Shown here: piece after piece, positions 7,538-17,577 of the stretch | Layout: the number at the start of each line of letters is the position of its first letter | Position numbering within the stretch: position 1 is the stretch's first letter | From: Candidatus Izimoplasma sp. ZiA1 | GTDB lineage: Bacteria > Bacillota_I > Bacilli_A > Izemoplasmatales > Izemoplasmataceae | NCBI GenBank assembly: GCA_002285055.1 | Contig: NQYJ01000003.1 | Span: 124,001-188,000, forward strand | DNA: 64,000 nucleotides | Reading direction: 5' to 3' | Position numbers and translations under genes: made by a program | Notes under the pieces: generated by a model | What the model was told of the DNA's origin: nothing | Databases searched by the model: none | The model's input: only the letters and a program-made list of their open reading frames with translations

Positions 7538-9571
7538 TTAAATATCTTTTGTTAAGTAAAAATGATCTAGTTTACCTTCTTTAATATATTTGATCATTTC
7601 TTCAGCAATATCTGGATCAAACTGCAATCCTTTATTTACTTTAAGTTCTTTTAAAACCTCTTCCTTTTTGAGTTTAGGACGGTAAATCCTATCAGTTATC
7701 ATTGAACTAACACTATCTACTACAGTAATAACTCTGGCTAAATAAGGAATCTCCTCACCTTTGATATGATCTGGGTATCCATCTCCATCAAATCTTTCAT
7801 GGTGATGTCTAACCACTTTTCCAATATGATTTAAATCGTCAATTTGTTCAAGGACGTTAAAACCGTATATTGGATGCATTTTGATTTCTTCATACTCATC
7901 AGCGGTTAATCTAGTAGTTTTATTTACAATTTCCTCTTTAACCCCAACTTTTCCAATATCATGAACAATTCCTGCCCAAAATAAATCATGGAGTTCATCT
8001 GAGTTTAAGTTTAATCTTTTACCAAAGTCTCGGGAGATATATGCAACATCTTCACTATGACCTTTAGTATATTTATCATATAAATCAAGCGTCTTAATTA
8101 GTGCTAATACAATATCATTTTTAAGATTATTTGCTTTGATATTAAGTGCATTAATTGTGTAAAAACTATTCATTAGTTTTTGGAATGAATCAAATTGAGA
8201 TAAATCTGAGTTAGTGAACCCTTTTGGATTATAATAATCTAGATCAAAACTCATACCACCAACTATACCATTTTTTAAAAAGACACTTATAAAAATACTT
8301 TCCTTAATTACAGGGGATCTTTGCGAGTAATCTTCGTAGATTTTTTTCCCTAAAGACAGTTCCATTTCCTTTTCAGAATTTTTTCTTAAATATGGTTTTT
8401 CAAATTTATAGTTAAATGTTTTGAAGTTATCAGATAATGAGTTTATATATTCTAAATCGTAACCAAAGGCGTCAATGAAAACAGGTTTTTTATCATAGAT
8501 ATAGCAAGTAGCATAATCAATTTTTGTAAATAATTTTAGAGCCAATCTAAAAATCTTTTTAATGTACTCGTCCTCACGTTTTGCTTTTAATGAGACGATT
8601 TCATCACTCATTGACAATAACTCATTGGTTGAGTTAATTAAGTTTTCAAGTTGAATGTTTTTTAATTGTAACTCAGTATTTAAGCTCTCATGGTTAACAA
8701 AAAATATCTTAACAACTATACTAATCAATAACATAGTTGATAAAAAGACATTTACGTTTAATAATAGATAAATCAAGCTCCCATCTGAACCGCAATTAGT
8801 GCACTCACCAAATATATAAAACATGGTTATATATATTAGTGAAAGGATTGATGTCATTCTAAAATTAAAAACAATAGGAACTATAATAAAGAATAATGAG
8901 AAAATATATGAATGACTATTGCTAACAAAAAATGGCATTGAGTCAGTCAGCATAAAGTAAATTAGAGAGATATAGATAACGACAAACATAGAACCAAAAT
9001 AAGCATTTCTTCTAATATATAACTTATCATATAAGCTAGACAGATGAATTGACGAGGCAAAAATTGCAATACCAAAAAAATCACCTATAAACCAGTTGAT
9101 AAAAGTAGTAGAAATTGAAGATATATCGTTGTATAAAACTGAAATTAAAATCGAAGAAAAAACTGATCCAACAAGGGCAGTTACAATCGTCAATCCTAAG
9201 TATTTACCAATAGCATAAATATCCATTTTATTGTCAGCTATAAATATTCTTTTTATAGAATAGAAAAACTCAGCTTCAAGCAAAGTTAAAAATGAAAATC
9301 CTATTACTAAAACGATACCATCAACAAAAGAGTAATCAAATATTATGAACCTCATAACCAGATTACCAACGAATAAACCTAACGCAATCCCAGGAAGAAG
9401 TTTTCGATTACTTATTAAATAAAAACCTACACTAAACCCAGTTGCAGGCCATAAAACACTAACTTCATATCCATGTATAAAAAACAAGGAACCAATTATT
9501 ACAACAATAAATAATAATATTGCAACAAAAATATTTTTACTAAAATTACTAACTATGTCAAATTTTTTCAT
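7538..9571 (-). CDS. MASE1 membrane sensor with HD-GYP c-di-GMP phosphodiesterase domain
   Basis: 677 residues. Residues 1-300 are a MASE1-like multi-spanning sensor (VLWPATGFSVGFYLISNRKL, then about eight hydrophobic segments). A coiled-coil linker and a GAF-like region follow (about 310-490). The HD-GYP domain is intact: HDIGKVG with His537-Asp538, then HHHERFDGDGYP near residue 600 and a DSVSSMITDR block. The family hydrolyses cyclic di-GMP to GMP. It is divergent from a GGDEF-EAL gene, so the pair probably sets c-di-GMP level in response to an unknown membrane signal. Confidence 0.9.
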   Translation of the reverse strand: MKKFDIVSNFSKNIFVAILLFIVVIIGSLFFIHGYEVSVLWPATGFSVGFYLISNRKLLPGIALGLFVGNLVMRFIIFDYSFVDGIVLVIGFSFLTLLEAEFFYSIKRIFIADNKMDIYAIGKYLGLTIVTALVGSVFSSILISVLYNDISSISTTFINWFIGDFFGIAIFASSIHLSSLYDKLYIRRNAYFGSMFVVIYISLIYFMLTDSMPFFVSNSHSYIFSLFFIIVPIVFNFRMTSILSLIYITMFYIFGECTNCGSDGSLIYLLLNVNVFLSTMLLISIVVKIFFVNHESLNTELQLKNIQLENLINSTNELLSMSDEIVSLKAKREDEYIKKIFRLALKLFTKIDYATCYIYDKKPVFIDAFGYDLEYINSLSDNFKTFNYKFEKPYLRKNSEKEMELSLGKKIYEDYSQRSPVIKESIFISVFLKNGIVGGMSFDLDYYNPKGFTNSDLSQFDSFQKLMNSFYTINALNIKANNLKNDIVLALIKTLDLYDKYTKGHSEDVAYISRDFGKRLNLNSDELHDLFWAGIVHDIGKVGVKEEIVNKTTRLTADEYEEIKMHPIYGFNVLEQIDDLNHIGKVVRHHHERFDGDGYPDHIKGEEIPYLARVITVVDSVSSMITDRIYRPKLKKEEVLKELKVNKGLQFDPDIAEEMIKYIKEGKLDHFYLTKDI

Positions 9572-9588
9572 CTAATCACCTAATGTGA

Positions 9589-9597
9589 ATTATATCA
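9589..9597 (-). promoter_or_regulatory. Extended -10 element for the HD-GYP gene
   Basis: Minus strand TGATATAAT ends 17 bases before the HD-GYP start codon. No good -35 box is visible. Confidence 0.5.
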
Positions 9598-9721
9598 TAA
9601 TATTTGCAATCGTTAAAAAGAAATCAATAGTTTTAGTTAAAAAAATTAACCTAAATTTTGGAAAGTAAACAACTAAATCACTTTTGTATAGAAAAATAAA
9701 AATAGTGCTTTTATTCTAGTT

Positions 9722-9750
9722 TTGGATAATGTTTGTGGTATTGGTATAAA
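9722..9750 (+). promoter_or_regulatory. Distal putative promoter for the GGDEF-EAL gene
   Basis: TTGGAT (9722-9727), 17-base spacer, TATAAA (9745-9750). It would give a leader of about 110 bases. I found no c-di-GMP riboswitch consensus in that leader. Confidence 0.35.
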
Positions 9751-9803
9751 TTAAAAGAGTATTAGAAAGAAAAAACATAAGAAGTCTGGTTAATATTTTT
9801 TAT

Positions 9804-9832
9804 TTGTAAAACCTATAAAAAAGATATATAAT
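9804..9832 (+). promoter_or_regulatory. Proximal promoter for the GGDEF-EAL gene
   Basis: TTGTAA (9804-9809), 17-base spacer, TATAAT (9827-9832); leader of roughly 27 bases before the TTG start. Confidence 0.6.
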
Positions 9833-9865
9833 ATTAATGAATACTAACAACTGGAGGGATACACA

Positions 9866-11317
9866 TTGAGCCTATTCAAAGAACATAGCATTAGAGTAAT
9901 ATTAGTTATTAGTTTTATTATTTATGTTCTTTTTACTTTTATAACTAGAACATTGTCTTGGAATTTATATGCAAGTATAGCAATTAATATTCTTTTATTT
10001 AGTGTTCTTTTTTTGTTAACTATTGTAAGAAAAACAAGGTTATCAAAAATCGATGAACTAAAAATAACAGATCCACTTACAAATTTGTTTAATCGAAGAA
10101 AGTTTGAAATGGATGCTGAAGCATTAATAGCTTCTAATACCTCATTTGCAGTAATTTTTGGTGACCTTTCAAATTTCAAAATATTTAATGATACTTTAGG
10201 GAAAGACATTGGAGATGTTTTCCTAACAGCTTTTGCAGAAAGACTTAAATCATTATTAAATGACAATAGCGAAGCTTATAGATATGGCGGAGATGAATTT
10301 GTTGTTATATACAAAACAAGAAGTAAAAGAGAACTAGAAAAAGTTATAACAAAATTCAAAGAAGTAATGGCGCAACCACTAAACAAACTGGATTTAGAAT
10401 ATAAAATTAGCATGAAAATAGCAGTTTCAAGATACCCTAAAGATTCTAGAAGGATTAGTGAACTTATTAGATATGTTTTAAACATAATTCATAACACAGA
10501 GATGCATGGGATGATTTCACATAAGTTTGTTGATGAAGTTGCGAAAAGAGATATCCAAAAGAAGGATAAAATCGCAAAGTTCTTAAGAGACAAATCAATG
10601 GAATCGTTTAAAGTGTTTTTGCAACCAATTGTCGATGTTAAGAGTAATAAGGTTTATGGTTTTGAATGTTTAACAAGGGTACAAGATGAAAATTTAGATT
10701 TCTTTCAAACTGAAGATTTAATTAAAATAATCGAAAGACAAGGGAAGATAACTAGTTTAGATATTCATGTTTTTGATACTGTATGTGATTATCACAATAT
10801 AATAAAAACCGAGTATGACGATGAAACAAACCTGTCCTTTAATATTAGTGCTTTAAGTTTAAATGAGGAATTCTATTCTCATGTTAAAGAAAAATCAAAA
10901 GAGTGTAAGCTTAAATCTTATAACATTACTATAGAGATTACTGAAAGTATAAATATTAATGGATTAGAGAATTCATTGTACTATATTAATAAATTAAGCG
11001 AGTTGGGCTTTAAGATTGCAATAGATGATTTTGGAGTTGGTTATAGTAGTTTAAGCTATATATCAAAACTTCCCTTGTCAGTAATAAAAATTGACAAGAT
11101 GTTTATGAAATCGTTTAATACGAATCATGTAGACAAAAAACTAGTAGAACTAGTAAGTAGTTTAAGTAGAAATTTGAATGTAAAAATTGTTGCTGAGGGT
11201 GTTGAAAATATTGAACAATTAGACTTTGTTAAAAGTACAAATGTTGATTTGTATCAAGGTTACTTATATGGCAAAGCAACTCCATTTAACGAAGCATTAA
11301 AACTCCTTGAAAATTAA
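9866..11317 (+). CDS. Membrane GGDEF-EAL protein (c-di-GMP synthesis/hydrolysis)
   Basis: 483 residues. Two N-terminal membrane helices (about 9-52), a GGDEF domain with the intact signature GGDEF at residues 141-145, and an EAL domain. The EAL signature reads E267-C-L, and other metal/catalytic blocks are present: NISALSLN, ITIEITES, IAIDDFGVGYSSLSY, VIKIDK, VAEGVEN and QGYLYGKA. Both activities could therefore exist, though in such fusions one often dominates. The start is TTG with GGAGGG nine bases upstream. It is divergent from the HD-GYP gene. Confidence 0.9.
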   Translation: MSLFKEHSIRVILVISFIIYVLFTFITRTLSWNLYASIAINILLFSVLFLLTIVRKTRLSKIDELKITDPLTNLFNRRKFEMDAEALIASNTSFAVIFGDLSNFKIFNDTLGKDIGDVFLTAFAERLKSLLNDNSEAYRYGGDEFVVIYKTRSKRELEKVITKFKEVMAQPLNKLDLEYKISMKIAVSRYPKDSRRISELIRYVLNIIHNTEMHGMISHKFVDEVAKRDIQKKDKIAKFLRDKSMESFKVFLQPIVDVKSNKVYGFECLTRVQDENLDFFQTEDLIKIIERQGKITSLDIHVFDTVCDYHNIIKTEYDDETNLSFNISALSLNEEFYSHVKEKSKECKLKSYNITIEITESININGLENSLYYINKLSELGFKIAIDDFGVGYSSLSYISKLPLSVIKIDKMFMKSFNTNHVDKKLVELVSSLSRNLNVKIVAEGVENIEQLDFVKSTNVDLYQGYLYGKATPFNEALKLLEN

Positions 11318-11340
11318 AAGAGCTACTGCTCTTTTTTTCA
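11314..11340 (+). terminator. Intrinsic terminator after the GGDEF-EAL gene
   Basis: AAAAGAGC, loop TACT, GCTCTTTT followed by more T, starting at the stop codon. Confidence 0.85.
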
Positions 11341-11369
11341 TATATAATTCACAAGTAGAACTAATATTA

Positions 11370-11378
11370 TGATATAAT
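11370..11378 (+). promoter_or_regulatory. Extended -10 element before the ABC transporter unit
   Basis: TGATATAAT, 18 bases before the ATG at 11396. It probably drives the small gene and both ABC genes. Confidence 0.5.
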
Positions 11379-11395
11379 ATTATGAGGTGATTTCT

Positions 11396-11731
11396 ATGAA
11401 AATTGAAGAATTGAAATCTGTACTTGGTTTTGATAATGTTGATATCACACTTAATCCATATTATCTTAATAATGAGTTTGAGGATAAAGGAAGCGTAATC
11501 CTTATAAAAGAAAAAACAGACTCACCTTTAAAATTATCTGATATAAGTGATCTTTGTTTTCAATGCCCGGATTTAGTGAACCATGAAGACTTAGTCTTGA
11601 TGGTTATTATTAACTTCAATAAGGATTACATAATTACTTCATATACGATTGCTGGAACAAAATATAAAATTAACAGTAATGATTTAAAAAAATATGAGAA
11701 TCTCATTGGGGAGAAAATAGAAAGGACGTGA
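11396..11731 (+). CDS. Small protein of unknown function, first gene of the ABC operon
   Basis: 111 residues, no signal peptide or membrane segment, acidic. I do not recognise the family. ATG 11396 is preferred because GAGGTGATTT lies just before it; a GTG at 11387 falls inside that ribosome site. It ends 4 bases before the first ABC gene and so is probably co-translated with it. It contains two cysteines in one segment (LCFQCP) that could bind metal or form a disulfide. A role linked to the transporter is only inferred from position. Confidence 0.75.
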   Translation: MKIEELKSVLGFDNVDITLNPYYLNNEFEDKGSVILIKEKTDSPLKLSDISDLCFQCPDLVNHEDLVLMVIINFNKDYIITSYTIAGTKYKINSNDLKKYENLIGEKIERT

Positions 11732-11735
11732 AATA

Positions 11736-13973
11736 ATGCTAAAATTAAAGAATGTATCCAAGTACTATAGTTCAAATGATGTAGTTGCTCTTGGACTTAG
11801 AAAAGTTAATTTAGAATTTAATCGTGGTGAATTTATCGCCGTTACTGGTGAAAGTGGTAGTGGTAAAAGTACGCTTTTAAATATTCTAAGTGGACTAGAT
11901 ACATATGAAGATGGAGAAATGTATGTAGAAGGTGAAGAAACTTCCTATTTTTCTGTTGAAGACTGGGAAAACTACCGTAAAAAATATATTGGATTTGTTT
12001 TCCAGAGTTATAACATTATTGATTCTTATAGTGTACTTGAGAATGTTATGCTTGCATTAACAATTCAAGGATACACTAAAGAGGAAAGAAAATCTCGCGC
12101 TTTAGAACTGATTGATAGAGTAGGACTAACAAGCCATGTTCACCATAAAGCATCAAAACTAAGTGGGGGTCAAAAACAAAGATGTGTAATCGCAAGAGCA
12201 TTAGCAAAAGATTGCCCAATTATTGTTGCTGATGAACCAACAGGGAACTTAGATAGTGAATCAAGTGAGAAAATTATTGGATTATTAAAAGAAATCAGTG
12301 AAGATAAACTAGTTATAGTAGTTACTCATAACTACGATGAAATTAAAAACCATGCTACAAGAAAAATTCGCTTATTTGATGGTGAAGTTGTTGAAGATAA
12401 AAAAATCAAAAAATACAATAAAGTTGAAAAAGAGAATATTATAAAACCATATAAAATGAGCATTATAGATTTAACTAAAATCGCTTTAAGAAACTTATAT
12501 AGGACTCCAAAAAAATCTATATTTACATTAATTATAAGTTTATTTATTGTCTCAACATTTGCACTTAGTTATGGTTCATATTCCACGAGTATGCAAAATA
12601 ACTCGTACTCATGGAATCGATATTTTAATAATTTACACGAATCAAGAGTAATAGTTACAAAAGTCGATGGAACTGATTTTTCAGATACCGAGATGACAAC
12701 AATTAATAATATTAATGGAGTTGTTTCAACTATAAATTATGACTTTTTACTAGATAAAGATATCTATGTAATGAATGATTATGATTGGGGTACTTATCCA
12801 TCATATTACAAATTAATGAGTGGTGAAGTTTTAGATAAATTTGATTTATATAAAGGTAGAGCACCTGCTAATATAAACGAAATAGTAATAACTAGAACTA
12901 ATGAACATAAAATTGGGGATATGATTCAAGTAGGCTATAATCAATGGCCTGATGAAATTTACCATGAAAGTTCTTATGTAAATAAAGAGTATGAAATTGT
13001 TGGGTTTGCCAATTCTACTGCATCTGGAGAGAATTATGCATATATGCATAAGGATTTCTTTAATGATCAACTTGTTATAAATCAAGTGCTTGGAGAATTT
13101 AGTAGATACTTCATAATATATGATGATAACATAATAAATGATTTTAGATCTAATTCATTTATTATTGATGAAGATATTCCTGATAATGAAGTGCATATAT
13201 CAGCAAGAAATTATTTGTTTAACCAAATTGCATCTATTCTGGATATTGATATTTCAGGAATAGATCCTTATATCGATGATGACCTTTCTGGATATCAAGA
13301 TATATTTGCAGATAAGGATTTTGAACTATTAAGTCGAACTTCATTTGAAGATGATAAAACAGATATCAAAATTACAGGATTATTTACATATCAAGACAAA
13401 AATGGGGATATAAAAATAAATCAAAAAACATTTGATTTATTGAATAATGAAAAAAATTACCAAATAACTGCTTTAATCCAAGATACTTATGATAGTGGTA
13501 AAGTTGTAACCGCTTTAAATGATTTGGGATACAATGTTGTTTATCCATTTGGAACAAGCCAATCAAGTCAATTAGGACTTGGGATTATTATGCAAATATG
13601 GTTATCTATTATTATGATTGTATTATTGGTAATTATTTACTTTATAACATACATGGTTCTTAAAAATGTACAGTCCTCAAAGCGAAAAGATTATGTAATT
13701 TTCAGATCAATTGGAGCAACAAAAAAAGACTTGAATCTAGTTACCATTATTGAGCTGATTTCAATCCTTTTAATTGGCTTTGTACTAACATTTATTTTAT
13801 TAAATATTATTGGAATTTATGTTAGTCAAATTAATGTGTTTATGAGAATATATACATTTAAAAATTATTTAGCAATCTTAGGACTAGTTGTAATTTTAGG
13901 ATTATTACTTGGTAATAGATTTAATAAAAGGATATTCGGTGGTTCTGTAATCACTAGTTTAAGAGGGGAGTGA
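11736..13973 (+). CDS. MacB-like ABC transporter, ATPase-permease fusion (1)
   Basis: 745 residues. An N-terminal ABC ATPase (about 1-225) shows Walker A GESGSGKST, signature LSGGQKQR and Walker B IIVADEPTGNLD, of the LolD/MacB class. A membrane helix near 262-285, a large extracytoplasmic domain (about 290-600), and three C-terminal helices give the four-helix FtsX/MacB topology. Such mechanotransmission transporters export peptides, lipoproteins or drugs, or sense antimicrobial peptides; the substrate is unknown. It is paired with a second fusion six bases downstream, probably as a heterodimer. Confidence 0.9.
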   Translation: MLKLKNVSKYYSSNDVVALGLRKVNLEFNRGEFIAVTGESGSGKSTLLNILSGLDTYEDGEMYVEGEETSYFSVEDWENYRKKYIGFVFQSYNIIDSYSVLENVMLALTIQGYTKEERKSRALELIDRVGLTSHVHHKASKLSGGQKQRCVIARALAKDCPIIVADEPTGNLDSESSEKIIGLLKEISEDKLVIVVTHNYDEIKNHATRKIRLFDGEVVEDKKIKKYNKVEKENIIKPYKMSIIDLTKIALRNLYRTPKKSIFTLIISLFIVSTFALSYGSYSTSMQNNSYSWNRYFNNLHESRVIVTKVDGTDFSDTEMTTINNINGVVSTINYDFLLDKDIYVMNDYDWGTYPSYYKLMSGEVLDKFDLYKGRAPANINEIVITRTNEHKIGDMIQVGYNQWPDEIYHESSYVNKEYEIVGFANSTASGENYAYMHKDFFNDQLVINQVLGEFSRYFIIYDDNIINDFRSNSFIIDEDIPDNEVHISARNYLFNQIASILDIDISGIDPYIDDDLSGYQDIFADKDFELLSRTSFEDDKTDIKITGLFTYQDKNGDIKINQKTFDLLNNEKNYQITALIQDTYDSGKVVTALNDLGYNVVYPFGTSQSSQLGLGIIMQIWLSIIMIVLLVIIYFITYMVLKNVQSSKRKDYVIFRSIGATKKDLNLVTIIELISILLIGFVLTFILLNIIGIYVSQINVFMRIYTFKNYLAILGLVVILGLLLGNRFNKRIFGGSVITSLRGE

Positions 13974-13978
13974 GATAG

Positions 13979-16375
13979 ATGATAAAATTAAATAAGCTGA
14001 ATAAATACTTTAACAAAAACAAGAAAAATGAAATTCATGTTATTAATGATATTGATCTTACACTTCCAGAAAAAGGATTAGTTGTACTTGTAGGACCAAG
14101 TGGTAGTGGAAAAACTACATTACTAAATGTTCTTGGAGGACTTGATAAAGTTCAAAACGGTTCAATTGATTTTGGTGATGTAAGTATTGAAAAATACAAA
14201 TCAAAAGTTTGGGATAAAATTAGAAATGAGCAAATCGGATATATCTTCCAAAATTATAATCTGCTTACAAACCTTACTGTTTATGATAATATTGCATTAA
14301 CATTAAACATGGTTGGAGTAGTTGATAAAGAGGAAATAGATAATAGAATTGAGTTTTTACTTCAAAAAGTCGGTTTAAGTAATTATCGAAGAAGACGAGC
14401 TTCGCAGTTAAGTGGAGGGCAACAACAACGTGTTGCTATCGCTAGAGCTCTCGCTAAAAACCCTAAAGTTATTATTGCTGATGAACCAACTGGGAACTTA
14501 GATAGTAAGAATAGTATTGATGTTATGAATATCATCAAAAATATTTCAAGGGAAAAACTTGTCGTGTTAGTTACTCATGAAGATGAACTGGCTAATTTTT
14601 ACGCTGATCGTGTGATTAGATTAAAAGATGGTGAAGTAGTTAGTGACGATCTTAACACTGAGCTAGGAAGCTTAGAGTATCGTCATGAAGCTGACATTTA
14701 CTTAAAAGATTTAAGTCATCCTTCAAGTCTTAAAGATAATTTAGTGAACTTAGAAACTTATTCTGATGAGGAAGAAATTGATCCTCTTGATGTTAAGTTA
14801 GTCATTAAAAATAAAACAATCTATATTCAAGTAAATTCAAAAGAGATACATAAAGTTAAACTTGTTGAATCTGATAGTGAAACAAAATTATTAGATCAAC
14901 ATTATGAAGAAGTTTCAAAAGAAAACTTCACTGAAACTGAGTTTAATTATGAGTCAATAATTGATGATTCAAAAACAGTCGAAAGCAGAAGCGTAATAAC
15001 ATTAAAACACACTTTTAAGTTGGCTTTTGAGAAGTTAACAGAATCAACTAGAATTGGGAAAATGTTCTTACTTGCGTTCTTTGGTAGTGGAATATTAGCT
15101 GCTATTGCTATTGGTAGTGCTGCAAATATCTTACATGTAGATGATTCTGATTTCTTGCAGATGAATAAAGATTATGTTGTGTTAAATGATGTTTCGCTTA
15201 CGTTTGATGATTTAGTTAATATTCAGAACCTAACAAGTGTAGACTATGTCAATCCAGTTAGTGGTGTAGAATTAACTGCTAACTTACCAACTTTTTATTC
15301 AGAACATGGATATCGAGATTCTTTAAATCTAAGACCTGAACTTATCTCTGAAATAAAAAGTAGCGATATTGTACAAGGTCGAATGCCAGAAAACAAGTTT
15401 GAGTTCGTGATTGATATTAAAGCAGCAAAATCTCTTGCAAAGTCAGCTACTTATGCTCATCTTGGTATAGATACAACAAGTGAGTTATTGGATTTAGACT
15501 ATACTTTAACTCTTGCTGGTGTTGATTTTACAATGAACATTGTTGGGCTTGTAAATAATAGCACAGACTCAATGTATTTTCATGAAGACATATTTTATAA
15601 TTTATTTACTCCAAACATGTTATCAATCGACCTATATGATGGAGATTTAACTGCAGTGGATGGTGTAATTCCAACAAATGGGTTTATAGTTAATAGTGTT
15701 GAAGATGATCTAGGGTCTACTTATATTGAGTATTCAGAGACTGAAATGGTTTTTGCAAGTGCAAGAGTAGAAATAGATAGTCAAGCAAGATTACTAGCAA
15801 CAAAATCATTTCTGATTGAGAATAGATTTAAACTAGAAAAATCAAACCATGTGTACTTTCTAAGAGTAAATGCAAATGATGTAGATCAAGCAATAAAGGA
15901 TTTGAAAACACTAGGGTTTGTTGGAGAGTCACATTATGACGAAGCAAAAGCAGAACATATTCAGATGAAAAGACTTTCTGGATTATCTATCCTTATATTT
16001 GCTTCTGTAGTGTTCACAGCTTCTGCGATAAGTTATTACTTTATTATTCGTTCTAGTTTAATTTCAAGGATATATGAAATTAGTGTATACCGAGCTTTAG
16101 GTGTAACGAAATTTGATATTAAAAAAATATTTGTTACAGAGATTTTCTTAAAAACAACTATTAGTGCATTACTCGGTTTCCTAAGTGCAAGTTATGTTAT
16201 ATTTAAACTGCAAAGTGAAATCGGTTCATCATTTGAACTTGCATATTTTGATGTGTGGACAGTTTTACTTGGTATTGTGTTAATATATGCGATTAATATT
16301 TTTAGTGGACTACAACCAGTTTCTAAATTACTTAGAAGAACACCTGCTGAAATATTAAGTAAATACGATTTATAA
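13979..16375 (+). CDS. MacB-like ABC transporter, ATPase-permease fusion (2)
   Basis: 798 residues. The ATPase shows Walker A GPSGSGKTT, signature LSGGQQQR and Walker B IIIADEPTGNLD. Unlike its neighbour it has a long charged cytosolic linker (about 226-345) before the first membrane helix. An extracytoplasmic domain and three C-terminal helices follow, ending in a short basic tail (RRTPAEILSKYDL). GGGGAG ribosome site overlaps the end of the preceding gene. The two fusions probably form one heterodimeric transporter. Substrate unknown. Confidence 0.9.
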   Translation: MIKLNKLNKYFNKNKKNEIHVINDIDLTLPEKGLVVLVGPSGSGKTTLLNVLGGLDKVQNGSIDFGDVSIEKYKSKVWDKIRNEQIGYIFQNYNLLTNLTVYDNIALTLNMVGVVDKEEIDNRIEFLLQKVGLSNYRRRRASQLSGGQQQRVAIARALAKNPKVIIADEPTGNLDSKNSIDVMNIIKNISREKLVVLVTHEDELANFYADRVIRLKDGEVVSDDLNTELGSLEYRHEADIYLKDLSHPSSLKDNLVNLETYSDEEEIDPLDVKLVIKNKTIYIQVNSKEIHKVKLVESDSETKLLDQHYEEVSKENFTETEFNYESIIDDSKTVESRSVITLKHTFKLAFEKLTESTRIGKMFLLAFFGSGILAAIAIGSAANILHVDDSDFLQMNKDYVVLNDVSLTFDDLVNIQNLTSVDYVNPVSGVELTANLPTFYSEHGYRDSLNLRPELISEIKSSDIVQGRMPENKFEFVIDIKAAKSLAKSATYAHLGIDTTSELLDLDYTLTLAGVDFTMNIVGLVNNSTDSMYFHEDIFYNLFTPNMLSIDLYDGDLTAVDGVIPTNGFIVNSVEDDLGSTYIEYSETEMVFASARVEIDSQARLLATKSFLIENRFKLEKSNHVYFLRVNANDVDQAIKDLKTLGFVGESHYDEAKAEHIQMKRLSGLSILIFASVVFTASAISYYFIIRSSLISRIYEISVYRALGVTKFDIKKIFVTEIFLKTTISALLGFLSASYVIFKLQSEIGSSFELAYFDVWTVLLGIVLIYAINIFSGLQPVSKLLRRTPAEILSKYDL

Positions 16376-16405
16376 AAAACAAGGGTTGTTACCCTTGTTT
16401 TAATT
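16376..16405 (+). terminator. Intrinsic terminator after the ABC operon
   Basis: AACAAGGGT, loop TGTT, ACCCTTGTT and a short T-run; it lies between the ABC genes and the SPFH gene and may be leaky. Confidence 0.75.
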
Positions 16406-16420
16406 TGAGGAGGAAATAAA

Positions 16421-17479
16421 ATGGCATTTTTAGTATTATCAATTGTAATATTTTTAGGTTTGTTTATTGGTTTAAACATTCAATCAAAAGGTGGAAGATA
16501 CTTCTTTAGATTTAGAGGAAGAAGTTTAGTGGCTTTTTTAGCACTTTTAATAATGACACCAGCGTTCTTTGCTAAAGTAAGTGCAAATGAAGTAGGTATT
16601 GTTTATGACTTGCTAAATGGTGGGCTACAAGATGAAGCGCTTAATGAGGGACTACACATTGTTTCACCATTTAAACAAGTGAATACTATTTCTACTAAAT
16701 TAAGAGAAAATTCATTTAGTGTAACTGCCCAAACTGGTAGAATCATTAGAGAAAATGAAGAAGGCGGAACTGAAGAAACAGGTGGTGGACAGTTTGCTAC
16801 TTATCAAGTAACAATCCAATATAGCGTTGAAGTAGTTAATGCACATCAATTTTATAGAAGTTTTGGTGGAAATGTAGTTAGTCAATCTATCATTGAAGCG
16901 AGAATAAGAGAAGCACTTCAAAGTAATAGTGTTGAGTATGATATATTCTCAATATTAAAAGGTGATTTAAACGAAGTAAGAGTTAATACTGAACAAGATT
17001 TAATTGAGTCATTAGGTGAGATTGGATTAATAGTTAATGCATTTATTATTAACGATATTGATGCAGGAGATAACATTGAACAAGTAGTTGAAGCAGAAGC
17101 GACAGCTGCAAAACAAAAAGAAATCGCACTAAAAGATCAAGAAGCTGAATTAATAAGAAAAGAAACAACAAAATTATCAGCTGAAATTCAAGCAGAAACA
17201 GTAGTTATTGAAGCTAATGCACAAGCAGAAGCAGAAAGAATATTATACAGTGTAACAGCAAATGCAATATACACAATGTATGAAGGACAGTTTTTAGATG
17301 CTGCTGGTATTGTAGATGAAACAATTAAAAACGATTTTGAAGTTAATGCAGTAGGTGGATATCTTACAATTACTGAAATTGGTGAAATTGTTGTAAAACA
17401 ACTTTACTATGATACATGGGATGGAGTTTTACCAACAATAGTTACAGGAGATACAACCGACATTATTGTAAGTCCTTAA
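16421..17479 (+). CDS. SPFH/prohibitin-family membrane protein
   Basis: 352 residues. Two N-terminal hydrophobic segments (about 2-20 and 34-52), a Band-7/SPFH domain (about 55-220) beginning with the typical ANEVGIVYD and GLHIVSPF, then a long alanine- and glutamate-rich coiled coil (about 222-275) with the AEAERIL pattern of stomatin/prohibitin proteins. Such proteins oligomerise on the membrane and organise microdomains or stabilise other membrane proteins. GAGGAG precedes the ATG. It is a single gene between two terminators. Confidence 0.85.
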   Translation: MAFLVLSIVIFLGLFIGLNIQSKGGRYFFRFRGRSLVAFLALLIMTPAFFAKVSANEVGIVYDLLNGGLQDEALNEGLHIVSPFKQVNTISTKLRENSFSVTAQTGRIIRENEEGGTEETGGGQFATYQVTIQYSVEVVNAHQFYRSFGGNVVSQSIIEARIREALQSNSVEYDIFSILKGDLNEVRVNTEQDLIESLGEIGLIVNAFIINDIDAGDNIEQVVEAEATAAKQKEIALKDQEAELIRKETTKLSAEIQAETVVIEANAQAEAERILYSVTANAIYTMYEGQFLDAAGIVDETIKNDFEVNAVGGYLTITEIGEIVVKQLYYDTWDGVLPTIVTGDTTDIIVSP

Positions 17480-17487
17480 TTAAAATT

Positions 17488-17516
17488 AAAAAGTAGATTA
17501 AAAATCTACTTTTTTT
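17488..17516 (+). terminator. Intrinsic terminator after the SPFH gene
   Basis: AAAGTAGAT, loop of five to six bases, ATCTACTTT plus T-run. Confidence 0.85.
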
Positions 17517-17544
17517 GTAAAAATTAACCTATTTATGAGATAAT
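17515..17544 (+). promoter_or_regulatory. Putative promoter for the YwaF-like gene
   Basis: TTGTAA (17515-17520), 18-base spacer, GATAAT (17539-17544); it begins right at the preceding terminator tail. Confidence 0.5.
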
Positions 17545-17577
17545 ATATACAAAGAGTCTTTAAAACAGGAGGATAAC

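Noticed and set aside
9751..9865. c-di-GMP riboswitch before the GGDEF-EAL gene
   Set aside because: I could not find the conserved GEMM core, and a better promoter lies only about 30 bases before the start.
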